Assembly: GCF_037975245.1 (NCBI RefSeq)
Contig: NC_092567.1
Location: 5,650,214-5,714,213, forward strand
Direction: 5' to 3'
Length of the DNA stretch: 64,000 nucleotides
DNA from: Apostichopus japonicus
Lineage: Eukaryota > Echinodermata > Holothuroidea > Aspidochirotida > Stichopodidae
Notes under the pieces: model-generated
Seen by the model: the letters and a program-made list of their open reading frames with translations, nothing else
What the model was told of the DNA's origin: nothing
Databases searched by the model: none
Shown: positions 26,740-37,782 of the stretch, piece by piece
How the letters are laid out: the number at the start of each line of letters is the position of its first letter
How positions within the stretch are numbered: position 1 is the stretch's first letter
Translations under genes and position numbers: made by a program

Positions 26740-29700
26740 AGGTCACCAAAGGTCAGTTATGGTCCAAAAACCGAAAATATTAAAACTGCAATAACTCCCA
26801 GTGCCAATGTGCGACAAGATTGATATTTTGGGACAAGTTGTGAACTGATTAGGGGAGCATTTCCAAACTTAACGGTCATGTGATCCGAGGTCACCAAAGG
26901 TCAATTAATGATAAAAAACTAGTATTTTTGCAATAACTTGAGAATGAAATGTCTGTTAGGGTTGGGAGTTACCTCAATGTAATCCAATTGTCGACCCGCA
27001 TCTGGGTGACCCTTGACCTCAATTTGACCTCTGGTGACCTTTTCGTGTTTTTGGGATTTTTACAGTTTCAATGCTATTTTCAGATGTCAAAGGTACCTTC
27101 TGATCATAAATGTCAATAGGTTGACCCCGTGTGACCTTTATGTGCGAAGTTATATGGGGTCAAAGTTTTTCGGTCGGAGTTAGGATGGTTGTACAGACTT
27201 TTCGTTTTGTTTTTTGGAATCAGGAGATTAAACTACATCTGAAACCAAGGTCAAAAGGTCAAAGGTCACATTAGAAAAAATGTGCTTATTTTGGGAGGAA
27301 ACGAGCAAAAAAGAAAATGTTTGGTTTTGATGCTAGATTTGGATGTCAAAGGTACCTTCTGATCAAAAATGTCAATTGGTTGACACCCGTGTGACCTTCG
27401 TGTGCGAAGTTATACGAGGTCAAAGTTAATTTTCAGACATTTAATGCAACAACTCCCAGTTCCAAGGTGTGACATGGTTGATATTTTTGGACAAGTTGCA
27501 AATGGTATAGGGGAATATTTTCAAACTTAACGGTCATGTGATCCGAGGTCACCAAAGGTCAATTAATGATAAAAAACTAGTATTTTGGGGGTAGAAAATG
27601 GGCAAAGAAAAAAATGTTTGAATTTTTATAGTTTGATGCTCTAATTTAGGTCTCATCAATCAAAAATGTCAATAAGTTGACCCAAGGTGACCTTTGTATG
27701 TTAAGTTATATGAGGTCAAAGTTAATTTTCAGACATTTAGTGTAATAACTCCCAGTGCCAAGGTGTTACACAGTTGATATTTTGAGACAAGTTGCAAATG
27801 GTATAAGGGAATATTTTCAAACTTAACGGTCATGTGATCCGAGGTCACCAAAGGTCAATTAATGATAAAAACTAGTATTTTTGCGATAACTTGAGAACAA
27901 ATTGTCCGTTAGGGTTGGGAGTTGCTTCAATGTAATCCAATTGTCGACCCCCATCTGGGCGACCCTTGACCTCAATTTGACCTCTGGTGACCTTTTTAGT
28001 GTTTTGTTGATTTTTACAGTTTCGATGCTATTTTCAGATGTTAAAGGTAACTTCTGATCATAAATGTCAACGGGTTGACCCCCGTGTGACCTTCGTGTGC
28101 GAAGTTATACGAGGTCAAAGTTAATTTTCAGACATTTAATGCAACAACTCTCAGTTCCAAGGTGTGACATGGTTGATATTTTTGGACAAGTTGCAAATGG
28201 TATAGGGGAATATTTTCAAACTTAACGGTCATGTGATCCGAGGTCACCAAAGGTCAATTAATGTCAAAAAACTAGTATTTTGGGGGTAGAAAATGGGCAA
28301 AGAAAAAATGTTTGAATTTTTATAGTTTGATGCTCTAATTTAGGTCTCATCAATCAAAAATGTCAATAAGTTGACCCAAGGTGACCTTTGTATGTTAAGT
28401 TATATGAGGTCAAAGTTAATTTTCAGACATTTAGTGTAATAACTCCCAGTGCCAAGGTGTTACACAGTTGATATTTTGAGACAAGTTGCAAATGGTATAA
28501 GGGAATATTTTCAAACTTAACGGTCATGTGATCCGAGGTCACCAAAGGTCAATTAATGATAAAAACTAGTATTTTTGCGATAACTTGAGAACAAATTGTC
28601 CGTTAGGGTTGGGAGTTGCTTCAATGTAATCCAATTGTCGACCCCCATCTGGGCGACCCTTGACCTCAATTTGACCTCTGGTGACCTTTTTAGTGTTTTG
28701 TTGATTTTTACAGTTTCGATGCTATTTTCAGATGTTAAAGGTAACTTCTGATCATAAATGTCAATGGGTTGACCCCCGTGTGACCTTCGTGTGCGAAGTT
28801 ATACGAGGTCAAAGTTAATTTTCAGACATTTAATGCAACAACTCTCAGTTCCAAGGTGTGACATGGTTGATATTTTTGGACAAGTTGCAAATGGTATAGG
28901 GGAATATTTTCAAACTTAACGGTCATGTGATCCGAGGTCACCAAAGGTCAATTAATGTCAAAAAACTAGTATTTTGGGGGTAGAAAATGGGCAAAGAAAA
29001 AAATGTTTGAATTTTTATAGTTTGATGCTCTAATTTAGGTCTCATCAATCAAAAATGTCAATAAGTTGACCCAAGGTGACCTTTGTATGTTAAGTTATAT
29101 GAGGTCAAAGTTAATTTTCAGACATTTAGTGTACTAACTCCCAGTGCCAAGGTGTTACACAGTTGATATTTTGAGACAAGTTGCAAATGGTATAAGGGAA
29201 TATTTTCAAACTTAACGGTCATGTGATCCGAGGTCACCAAAGGTCAATTAATGATAAAAACTAGTATTTTTGCGATAACTTGAGAACAAATTGTCCGTTA
29301 GGGTTGGGAGTTGCTTCAATGTAATCCAATTGTCGACCCGCATCTGGTTGACCCTTGACCTCAATTTGACCTCTGGTGACCTTTTTAGTGTTTTGTGGAT
29401 TTTTACAGTTTCGATGCTATTTTCAGATGTTAAAGGTAACTTCTGATCATAAATGTCAATGGGTTGACCCCCGTGTGACCTTCGTGTGCGAAGTTATACG
29501 AGGTCAAAGTTAATTTTCAGACATTTAATGCAACAACTCTCAGTTCCAAGGTGTGACATGGTTGATATTTTTGGACAAGTTGCAAATGGTATAGGGGAAT
29601 ATTTTCAAACTTAACGGTCATGTGATCCGAGGTCACCAAAGGTCAATTAATGTCAAAAAACTAGTATTTTGGGGGTAGAAAATGGGCAAAGAAGAAAATG

Positions 29701-31440
29701 TTTGAATTTTTATAGTTTGATGCTCTAATTTAGGTCTCATCAATCAAAAATGTCAATAAGTTGACCCAAGGTGACCTTTGTATGTTAAGTTATATGAGGT
29801 CAAAGTTAATTTTCAGACATTTAGTGTACTAACTCCCAGTGCCAAGGTGTTACACAGTTGATATTTTGAGACAAGTTGCAAATGGTATAAGGGAATATTT
29901 TCAAACTTAACGGTCATGTGATCCGAGGTCACCAAAGGTCAATTAATGATAAAAACTAGTATTTTTGCGATAACTTGAGAACAAATTGTCCGTTAGGGTT
30001 GGGAGTTGCTTCAATGTAATCCAATTGTCGACCCGCATCTGGGTGACCCTTGACCTCAATTTGACCTCTGGTGACCTTTTTAGTGTTTTGTGGATTTTTA
30101 CAGTTTCGATGCTATTTTCAGATGTTAAAGGTAACTTCTGATCATAAATGTCAATGGGTTGACCCCCGTGTGACCTTCGTGTGCGAAGTTATATGAGGTC
30201 AAAGTTAATTTTCAGACATTTAATGCAATAACTCCCAGTTCCAAGGTGTGACAAGGTTGATATTTTTGGAGTAGTTGCAAATGGTATAGGGGAATATTTT
30301 CAAACTTAACGGTTATGTGATACAAGGTCACCAAAGGTCAATTAATGATAAAAAACTAGTATTTTTGCGATAACTTGAGAACAAATTGTCCGTTAGAGTT
30401 GGGAGTTGCTTCAATGAAATCCAATTGTCGACCCGCATCTGGTTGACCCTTGACCTCAATTTGACCTCTGGTGACCTTTTCGTGTTTTGTGGATTTTTTA
30501 CAGTTTCGATGCTATTTTCAGATGTTAAAGGTACCTTCTGATCATAAATGTCAATAGGTTGACCCATGTGTGACCTTCGTGTGCGAAGTTATATGAGGTC
30601 AAAGTTAATTTTCAGACATTTAATGCAATAACTCCCAGCTCCAAGGTGTGACAAGGTTGATATTTTTGGAGTAGTTGCAAATGGTATAGGGGAATATTTT
30701 CAAACTTAACGGTTATGTGATAAAAGGTCACCAAAGGTCAATTAATGATAAAAAACTAGTATTTTTGCGATAACTTGAGAACAAATTGTCCGTTAGGGTT
30801 GGGAGTTGCTTCAATGTAATCCAATTGTCGACCTGCATGTGGGTGACCCTTGACCTCAATTTGACCTCTGGTGACCTTTTCGTGTTTTGTGGATTTTTAC
30901 AGTTTCGATGCTATTTTCAGATGTTAAAGGTACCTTCTGATCATAAATGCCAATAGGTTGACCCCCATTTGACCTTCGTGTGCGAAGTTATTTGAGGTCA
31001 AAGTTAATTTTTACACATTTAATGCAATAACTCCCAGTGCCAAGGTGTGACAAGGTTGATTTTTTTGGACAAGTTGCAAATGGTATAGGGGAATATTTTC
31101 AAACTTAACGGTCATGTGGTCCAAGGTCATCAAAGGTCAGCTAATGTTAAAAAAAGTAGTATTATGGGGGGAGAAAATGGGCAAAGAAAAAATGTTTGAA
31201 TTTTTACAGTCATGCTCTATTTAGGTCTCACCGATCAAAAATGTCAATTGGTTGACCTCCGGGTGACCTTTGTGTGTGAAGTTACATGCAAGTTCAAAGT
31301 TAATTTTTTGACATTTAATGCAATTAAATCTCAATGCCAAGGTGTGACATGGTTGATATTTTGGGACAAGTTGTGAATGGGGTGGTGGAACATTTTGAAT
31401 CTTAAAGGTCATGTCATCTGAGGTCACCATTGTTATCATA
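26740..31440. repeat. Tandem array of 695-bp and 400-bp units rich in AGGTCA half-sites
   Basis: Using GATAACTTGAGA as an anchor, unit boundaries fall at about 27,881, 28,575, 29,270 and 29,965 (694-695 bp apart), then 30,365 and 30,765 (400 bp apart). The long unit is the short unit plus about 295 bp containing CTAGTATTTTGGGGGTAGAAAATGG. Adjacent long units are nearly identical. Each unit holds many AGGTCA/TGACCT hexamers in fixed spacing, for example 30,444-30,477 (TGACCC, 1 nt, TGACCT, 5 nt, TGACCT, 4 nt, TGACCT) and 30,325-30,340 (AGGTCA, 4 nt, AGGTCA). No open reading frame of note runs through the units. Older, more diverged units flank the array. Confidence 0.9.
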
Positions 31441-33245
31441 TCTGTTGACACGCTTGTAGGTCTCTTATATTTCTTACATTTTCGACGCCATATTTAGATC
31501 TCGAAAGTGCCTTTTGATCAAAAATCCGATCACATTTTGTGATCACAAAAGTGTTGGCTATAGTGTTGGCTACTTTATGGGAACATGTAGGACCACAATT
31601 ACTTGGACTATTTCAGCCCAATCTTGCTTGATAATATTATGTGTATTGTCATATACCCCAAGCAAGGAACCACAGTGCCCTTGGGCTCTTGTTTTTCATT
31701 GAATACCAGTGAGTTGCGCAAGGGGGCTGGGGCAGCTTGCATTGATCCTAGGCCTCCACCAGTGGCGTAACCAGAGGGGGTTGCAGGGGGCAAAAGCCCC
31801 CGCTCTCAAATATCAAAGCCCCCTGCTGTGTGTTTGTGCTATAAAATGTACAAATTTTTAGGAGGTAAATTAGACGTTTGGTTTATTACGAGGAAATATT
31901 GTCACGGGCTAGAGGTTAAAAGTCGACCCCTAATTAATGCTGAATTTATAGTAAAATGGGATAATAATGACAGTATATACGCTATAACAAGAAAACATGA
32001 TGCGGTTTTCGGTTCTACTTCTGTAAGGAGTAAAAATTCTTTAGACTGCTCGAATTTCAAATAATTTTTTTTTATTTTTGTAATGTGACAATGTAAAAAA
32101 AAGTGAACATTTCAAATTGGTTTAAATCACCCGTTTTCCTTACCTCTTCAGGTTTTAAGGGGGGGGGGGGGCCGGGACGTCCATCAGTGAAGAATTTAGG
32201 GGGCAGTCTCGCGGACTATCGGTTCTCGGAAATTCGATCTCGCAGACCTTCGGTCTCGTGGAATTCTCCTGGACATTGATAGTGCTGAGGTTTCTTACCC
32301 GGGGTATGTTGTGTATTGTCAGGACAGGAGGGATACTCCTTATGGAATTGGTGGGTAAGCTTCCACGGTTTTTTGAAAACTTACAACCAGTTTGCTCTAG
32401 CAAAAAAACCAATCTGGCTCAAAAACCATTTTTTTTTTCCACTTCCGAATTGCATTGAAAACATCAAAATCGCTGATGGAGTTGTCGCGATCCCTAAGAT
32501 GCGTATTTTTGAAGCTTTACCAACAGTGGTCCAAGTCTAGTTCGTTCGCAGTAAAGGGTAAAAAATAAGGAGAATAAATTCAAGAAATGTTACTGCCATC
32601 ATGACTCACAACTGAACTAAATTAAATATGTCGAAAAGAAATGTGTTAGTTTGTCTTGTGTTTACTGTACTTCATGAAGTTCATTTTTGTGTTCAGAAAA
32701 AAATCACGGTCATGTCGATCACCTGATGGTCTCGCCAGCTAGAAAACTACTCTGATAATGACAGTACAAGTAAATATTTACTTACAGTCGTCTAAGAATT
32801 TCTGTTAACTAAGGAAGGGTTTGCTCGGTTGGTTGCTTGCTGTTTAAACAGCTAATGATCATAAAATAGAATTTGTTGGTTAACGCAAACATTTTTTGCC
32901 CCAGATGGAGAATCTTCCTAAAATGTAAATGTTATTGTAATAACCCCGCCCAAAAAACTACAATCAATTGCGCTACCCCCATGTTCACGCTATTACGATG
33001 TTATATTTTCAGAGATTAGGGAGGAGCGTAAACCCCATTATGACCAATTGGAGGTATTAAAAAAAAAATTGCTTTACAATAAGATTGGTCCAATACAGTA
33101 TATTCAGTAGTGGCTGACAAATAGTTCGAAGGTACCAAATTTCACAAGGCCCTAGCCATGTTCGTGGGTGGCGTCTTGGCGGTAAAATAAATTTCTTTTC
33201 AAGGAGTGAAGAGAATTTACCGTCTACACTTTCAGAGGTCATTGT
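31441..33245. other. Non-coding stretch with simple repeats
   Basis: No supported gene. At 31,760-31,815 the word GTGGCGTAACCAGAGGGGGT with G- and C-rich flanks resembles the ends of common invertebrate DNA repeats. A poly-G run of about 14 lies at 32,158-32,171. The reverse-complement GAGACCGAA words lie at 32,200-32,265. Overlapping short open frames at 32,155-32,540 run on both strands through low-complexity sequence and are probably chance. Confidence 0.5.
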
Positions 33246-33520
33246 ATAAAGCTCAAAAAGTCACAAAGTAGGATTAATATTCTGCATAACTTTTATTCTA
33301 ATAGGGTTGTGAATGAGTGGAACGGTTTGCCTGAGAAAGTTGTACTTGCAAGTAGTGTCAATGGGTTTAAGAATGCTTTGGACAAGCACTTTAAGCAATT
33401 GATGTAATTGGGTCAGAGTGTTTGTGTCTCAGTTTTTTTCTCTCCTATAGGGTCCTTGGGAATTGAGTGTCCCTCCTGATCCTTATTTTTCTACCAAACT
33501 CAACTAACAATAACAATAAA
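33245..33520 (+). mobile_element. 5'-truncated LINE copy (3' end)
   Basis: The reverse-transcriptase tail at 33,252-33,407 is followed by about 110 bp of 3' UTR-like sequence ending in the microsatellite-like ACTAACAATAACAATAAAT near 33,520. Short 3' tandem tails of this sort are common in CR1/RTE-type LINEs. The 5' junction at about 33,245 is where recognisable coding starts and may lie a little upstream. Confidence 0.6.
33252..33407 (+). pseudogene. C-terminal fragment of non-LTR retrotransposon reverse transcriptase
   Basis: An open frame of 51 codons ends in TAA at 33,405-33,407. The translation includes FYSNRVVNEWNGLPEKVV, then SSVNGFKNALDKHF. The pattern F.SNRVV..WN.LP..VV.A.SV..FK..LD is the familiar tail of the ORF2 polyprotein of LINE elements, just after the reverse-transcriptase domain. 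No start codon or catalytic part is present and upstream sequence lacks homology by eye, so this is a 5'-truncated dead copy. The strong tail match makes the family call reasonably safe; the clade (CR1, Rex or other) cannot be settled from this fragment. Confidence 0.75.
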
Positions 33521-34029
33521 TACGTTCAGATAGGCACTACGTTAGGTCTGCAGAAGTCTGTTAGAAGCTAATTTCAGTATTCAAGGTGCCAGTGAACTGT
33601 CATTCTAAGTAATTTATTTCTTCTTGGTAATTTGTTTGGCCATAATAAAAGTCTGTTCAGGTGATGCAGAATTTATTCAGCAGGTGGTTCAAGTCCACCA
33701 ACAGATAAGATTAAGCCACTCAGTTTCCAAGAAGTATTTGATCCTTTGTGCATGTAATGATGTGACTTAATTTCTATAGAAAAAAGGCTAATCCCATGAT
33801 AGAAATTTTGTTTGGCAATTTGGCAAATCAATCAATCAATGAATATTCTGAAATTTCTTACAGAGGAGTTTTGTCTGTGAATATGATATAATTCTTTTTG
33901 TTCATCTTGGGTCACCATACACTTGGACGTGCAATTCCAGTACAAAAAGGTCTCTTAATTTACAGTTAGCTTGATACAACAATGTGTAAAATTCTTCAAC
34001 AACACATAAGACAGTGCCCGCCTCTTTAA
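33521..34029. other. Spacer, no gene seen
   Basis: AT-rich sequence without a supported open frame. A Pol III B-box-like GGTTCAAGTCC sits at 33,687-33,697 inside a 5-bp stem, but no complete tRNA fold is present (see rejected items). Confidence 0.45.
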
Positions 34030-34212
34030 ACAAGAAAACTGGGAGCTGATGTTGTTAAAGCTCACTACCAGCTGCTTTTGATTGGCAAAAAAATCCTCGG
34101 CGGAGTGTGTACGTTAGGTCTAAAGAAAATTGCAGCAGCTCAGTCCAGCAAATTTGGAAGGATCAAAAACATTGCCCGCTTCAGGAAGGACAAAGAGTGT
34201 AGGAACTTCTAA
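34030..34212 (+). other. Unrecognised 60-codon open frame (possible coding fossil)
   Basis: A frame open from just after TAA at 34,027 to TAA at 34,210-34,212. Its composition is protein-like (for example DVVKAHYQLLLIGKKILGG, then SKFGRIKNIARFRKDKE) and basic toward the C-terminus. I do not recognise it. There is no ATG at its 5' end and no clear splice acceptor in front, so it could be an exon, a remnant of the MULE-type element 1 kb downstream, or chance. Confidence 0.2.
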
Positions 34213-35180
34213 CAAACAGATAAAACTTATTTATTTTATATTTCTTTTTTACACATACAATGCAAGAAATTAAGAATCATGACATACTTAACAATGTGAA
34301 GTTTTTATCTGGTACACAAGAGGTACAAACAAACCCACTGACAGGAATCTGGGGGTGGGTGCAGGTGCACTCTATAAGGTCCTTTTCCCACAGTTTCCCA
34401 GACCTTGAGCAAATTTTCAAATACACAACTAGAAATACAAATTTCCCAAAGGGGATGGGGGGGGGACCCCTTGTTCCCTCTCCCACGGTAAAAAGCTTAC
34501 TAAAGCTTCACCATATTACATATAGGGGCTTAATAAAACCACAATTTTCTCTAATGGACAGAGGCACCTCCCTTATTTCCTTCTCACTGGTACCCAATTC
34601 AGACCCAACATCCATGGACAAACATGTCATGCTTTCTCTTGAAGAGCTGCATCATATCTAATCGTGAAGGAAGAAGAGGCTCTGTATATAAAGCCCAGAT
34701 GAACAAGCATCAGGCCACATATTCAACTTATCTAGGCTGGTAGAAGTGTTGTATAGGATCAAATCACATTGTGACATTTCTAAAAAAAAAGGTACTTTAT
34801 GCTATATTCATCCTGAAGTTAGTTCAAGATTGATGAATATGTGACACAACATATTATATCAGTACCCTTGATAAGAAAGAAACTTGAGCATTTTGTCCAT
34901 AATGAGCTTTTTCCTGACTCCTAGCCTCTGAAACATGACAGGTGATTTTTTCCCACAAACAGAACAATCTGGCACTATATAAAGGTAGGTTTCACAATTT
35001 GACCAACTCAGTCTATAAGAAAAAGTGAAGGCTATCAAAGTGAAGACAACAGAGATTGTTTTTTTTCTTCGCAAGTACTCAGACAAGCCAAAACAAACAG
35101 CTATCTCTGATGTGAGGATCTGTAGAAAGCCCAAATCACAAGGTATTGTCTTAGAAACAGATGATAGGGATGACAGATAA
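34213..35180. other. Spacer, no supported gene
   Basis: Contains an open frame at 34,260-34,661 (133 codons, + strand) with low-complexity proline/glycine tracts, and one at 34,859-35,212 on the minus strand. Neither has a domain signature, conserved pattern or neighbouring splice sites I can defend. A short G-run lies at about 34,457. Confidence 0.4.
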
Positions 35181-35611
35181 TACAACGGAGAAAGCACTAC
35201 TTTCCTGTTCATCCATCAGACCAGCCAGCAACAACTGCTATTAAAGCGTTATGGAGACATGGTGCTTATTGATGCCACCCACAAGACCACAAAATATGCT
35301 CTTCCCGTTCTTGGTACAGTAGTTGTGAGGACCAATGTTGGTTATAGTCCTGTGGCTGAATTCATCACAGAGGATGAAACAACTGTTGTGATAATAGAGG
35401 CCCTTGACATCATCAAAACATGGAACCCTGAATGGAACCCTGAATTCTTCATGCTTGACTATCCGAACAAGAACACCAAGCACTGCATGCAGTGTTTCCT
35501 GGTACACAGAAGTTTTTATGTGCCTTTCACAGGGAACAGGCATGGCTGCATTGGAGCAAGGAAAGAAAGTTAGCTCAACCCTACACAAAGTTATTAGTAC
35601 TTTCTTTTTAA
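35181..35611 (+). pseudogene. MULE-type transposase fragment, frameshifted
   Basis: In one frame from 35,181 the translation contains FLFIHQTSQQQLLLKRYG, then LIDATHKTTKYALP, RTNVGYSPVAEFIT, EALDIIKTWNPEW and FFMLDY. This is the typical course of the MULE transposase domain (Pfam MULE, PF10551) found in many invertebrate SWIM-zinc-finger elements; the Asp of LIDAT and the Asp of MLDY match its first two acidic positions. After codons for NKNTK (about 35,480) the match continues only in another frame, as LHAVFPGTQ and then FLCAFHREQAWLHW, so about one base has been lost. That frame stops at 35,609-35,611. TAA lies directly before 35,181. No zinc finger or terminal repeats are seen. It is a dead, truncated copy. 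Confidence 0.8.
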
Positions 35612-36267
35612 AAGTTTTTAGCAAAGCCACACAGCAAGAGGTTCCTAGTTTGATTCCTGGTCAATGCACCTGTGTTACAGTATGTCCTTATGCACAGCAC
35701 TTATTATCACTTTGCCGACAAAGTTGGTGAAGAGGGGACATAACATCGTTACTGTTCATCTGTTTATTTGTCTGTTGGTCCATTTGTCTCTCTGTATGTT
35801 CACAGGTTAGCCGTCCCTCTGTATGTATATCTGTCAGATCAACCTCCACAAAGCGTCTGGAAAAGAAGTAAAGAAAACAATAGTGTCATTGAATAGAGTG
35901 GAAATATAATAGACTTTAATAACATTTTATTCTTATTTGGTAAATATGTAAGCGCTATTTGGTGTCTATGGGGAAAAAAGTTGAGCATGTTTCTTTTAGA
36001 AACTTACAGTATGTCAGACTAAAGTAAAGACTGGGTGTGTAAAAGTGCAATAGAGTGAGTAAAGGTTGGACTGACTAAATGGTTAGAAGTATATTTGGTA
36101 CAGGTAGATCAGTGGATGGCAAAAGGTGGGTGAGGTTAGTAGGTGAATGAATGGAGGTATGTGAATGGTGTGTTAGATGAACTGGGTATGGCAGATTAAA
36201 GGGCACGTTGAGGAATAAAGAATGGAAGATGAATGGAGCATGGGAAGTGAATATAAGATGACTTGTA
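35612..36267. other. Spacer, no gene seen
   Basis: No supported coding region. Purine-rich, G/T-skewed sequence around 36,040-36,240 contains loose repeats of GAATGAATGG and GGTGTG types without a stable period. Confidence 0.4.
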
Positions 36268-37480
36268 ATTGCAATCTGAGGCTTTCACTGAGATTAGTGT
36301 CAAGGTGTTTTGACAATGCAGCTAGTTGAGACTAGTTTCAGGGTGTTTCGACAACTAAGAGATTAGTGTCAGAGTGTTTCAACAACGCAGCTAGTTGAGA
36401 CTAATTTCAGGGTGTTTCGACAACAAAGAGATAAGTGTCAAGGTGTTTCGACAATGCAGCTAGTTGAGGCTAGTTGAAGGGAGTTTCGACAACAAAGAGA
36501 TTATTGTCAAGGTGTTTCGACAACGCAGCTAGTTGAGGCTAGTTTCAGGGTGTTTTGACAACAAAGAGCATAGTGTCAAGGTGTTTCGACAACGCAGCTA
36601 GTTGAGGCTAGTTTCAGGGTGTTTTTAAAATAAAATTTGGTATAGCATTCTGAGGGTTTCACTGAGATTGGTGACAAGGTGTTTCGACAACGCAGCTAGT
36701 TGAGGCTAGTTTCAGGGTGTTTCGACAACAAAGAGATAAGTGTCAAGGTGTTTCGATAACGCAGTAGGTTTTAGGGTGTTCCGACAACAAAGAGATTAGT
36801 GTCAAGGTGTTTCAACAACGCAGCTAGTTGAGGCTAGTTTCAGGGTGTTTCGACAACAAAGAGATTATTGTCAAGGTGTTTCAACAACGCAGCTAGTTGA
36901 GGCCAGTTTCAGGGTGTTTCGACAACAAAGAGATTATTGTCAAGGTGTTTCAACAACGCAGCTAGTTGAGGCTAGTTTCAGGGTGTTTCGACAACAAAGA
37001 GATTAGTGTCAAGGTGTTTAGACAACGCAGTTAGTTTCAGGGTGTTTCGACAACGCAGCTAGTTGGTCAAGGTGTTTCGACAACGCAGTTAGTTGAGACT
37101 AGGTTCAAGGTGTTTCGACAACAAAGAGATTAGTGTCAAGGTGTTTCGACAACGCAGCTAGTTGAGGCTAGTTTGAAGGTGTTTTGACAACAAAACTTGG
37201 TATTGCATTCTGAGGGGTTTCACTGATGTAAGTGTCAAGGTGTTTCGACAACCAAGCGAGTTGAGGCTAGTTTCAGGGTGTTTCGACAACAAAACTTGGT
37301 ATTGCATTCTGAGGGTTTCACTTACTGTACCACACAGTGATTCAAACACTTGGAATTCCATGCAGGGTGTTTCGACACCACATCACAGACACAGTGATTC
37401 AGACACCTGGTACAGCGCACTGAGTGTTTCGTATACCATCTTTACCTAGGGCCTAGATCTGAGGGTTTCGCTTACCTTAG
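36268..37480 (+). repeat. 69-bp minisatellite (GGTGTTTCGACAAC family)
   Basis: The unit joins two related halves, each beginning GGTGTTTCGACAAC: one ends CGCAGCTAGTTGAGGCTAGTTTCA, the other ends AAAGAGATTAGTGTCAA. GATTAGTGTC or GATTATTGTC anchors at 36,794, 36,863, 36,932 and 37,001 give a 69-bp period. A second word, TTGGTATTGCATTCTGAGGGTTTCACT, interrupts at about 36,640, 37,197 and 37,295, giving a longer superstructure. Units decay toward 37,480. Confidence 0.9.
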
Positions 37481-37642
37481 TGATGCAAACAGTTAGTACC
37501 GCACACTGAATGTTTCGTTTTCCATCATTTTTTGACTTGATTTTATGCATTTCGTTTTAAAAATGCTCTAAAAGTAACTAGCATCTTCATCTCTATCCCC
37601 AACACATCCCAAAACGCCACAATACGATCTGCGAATCTGAAA

Positions 37643-37653
37643 CGGAAGTGACG
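37643..37653 (+). promoter_or_regulatory. ETS/CRE-like core promoter motif
   Basis: CGGAAGTGACG combines an ETS core (GGAA) with a TGACG half-CRE, a combination common near TATA-less start sites in animals. It lies 87 bp before the candidate start codon at 37,740. The role is inferred from motif and position only. Confidence 0.35.
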
Positions 37654-37661
37654 TTAGAGGT

Positions 37662-37699
37662 CAACTAGCTGTGTTGTCGAAACACCTTGGAACTAACCT
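37662..37699 (-). repeat. Single inverted copy of the 69-bp minisatellite unit
   Basis: The sequence CAACTAGCTGTGTTGTCGAAACACCTTG and the bases after it are the reverse complement of the GGTGTTTCGACAACGCAGCTAGTTG half-unit of the array at 36,268-37,480. It therefore forms an inverted pair with the array. Confidence 0.85.
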
Positions 37700-37739
37700 C
37701 AGCCGTGGTTATTCGTGAACAGTGACTGGCCGTCTCAAG

Positions 37740-37782
37740 ATGTCATTCCTTCTGAAATTGACAAAAGAGGTATCCCAGTCAA
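37740..37782 (+). CDS. Candidate first coding exon, unknown gene
   Basis: ATG at 37,740 opens a short frame (MSFLLKLTKEVSQS plus one base) that ends at a consensus donor A|GTAAGT (GT at 37,783). An ETS/CRE-like motif sits 87 bp upstream. The exon ends in phase 1. The candidate exon at 51,614-51,684 starts with two bases that complete an AGA codon, so the pair joins in frame. I do not recognise the product. The N-terminus is hydrophobic/basic and could be a targeting peptide, but 14 residues cannot decide that. This is a hypothesis built on splice signals and phase, without homology. Confidence 0.3.

Noticed and set aside
33650-33705. tRNA gene or tRNA-derived SINE: a B-box-like GGTTCAAGTCC in a T-arm-like stem with a 7-bp outer stem
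   Set aside because: The whole fold is only about 56 nt, with no D arm, anticodon arm or A box.
34260-34661. 133-codon open frame on the + strand
   Set aside because: Low-complexity, no domain pattern, no splice or promoter support, and an overlapping frame on the other strand.
35241-35630. 129-codon minus-strand open frame
   Set aside because: Antisense shadow of the MULE transposase fossil on the + strand.
36268-37480. CRISPR-like array of direct repeats
   Set aside because: The unit is a 69-bp minisatellite without unique spacers, in a eukaryotic context.
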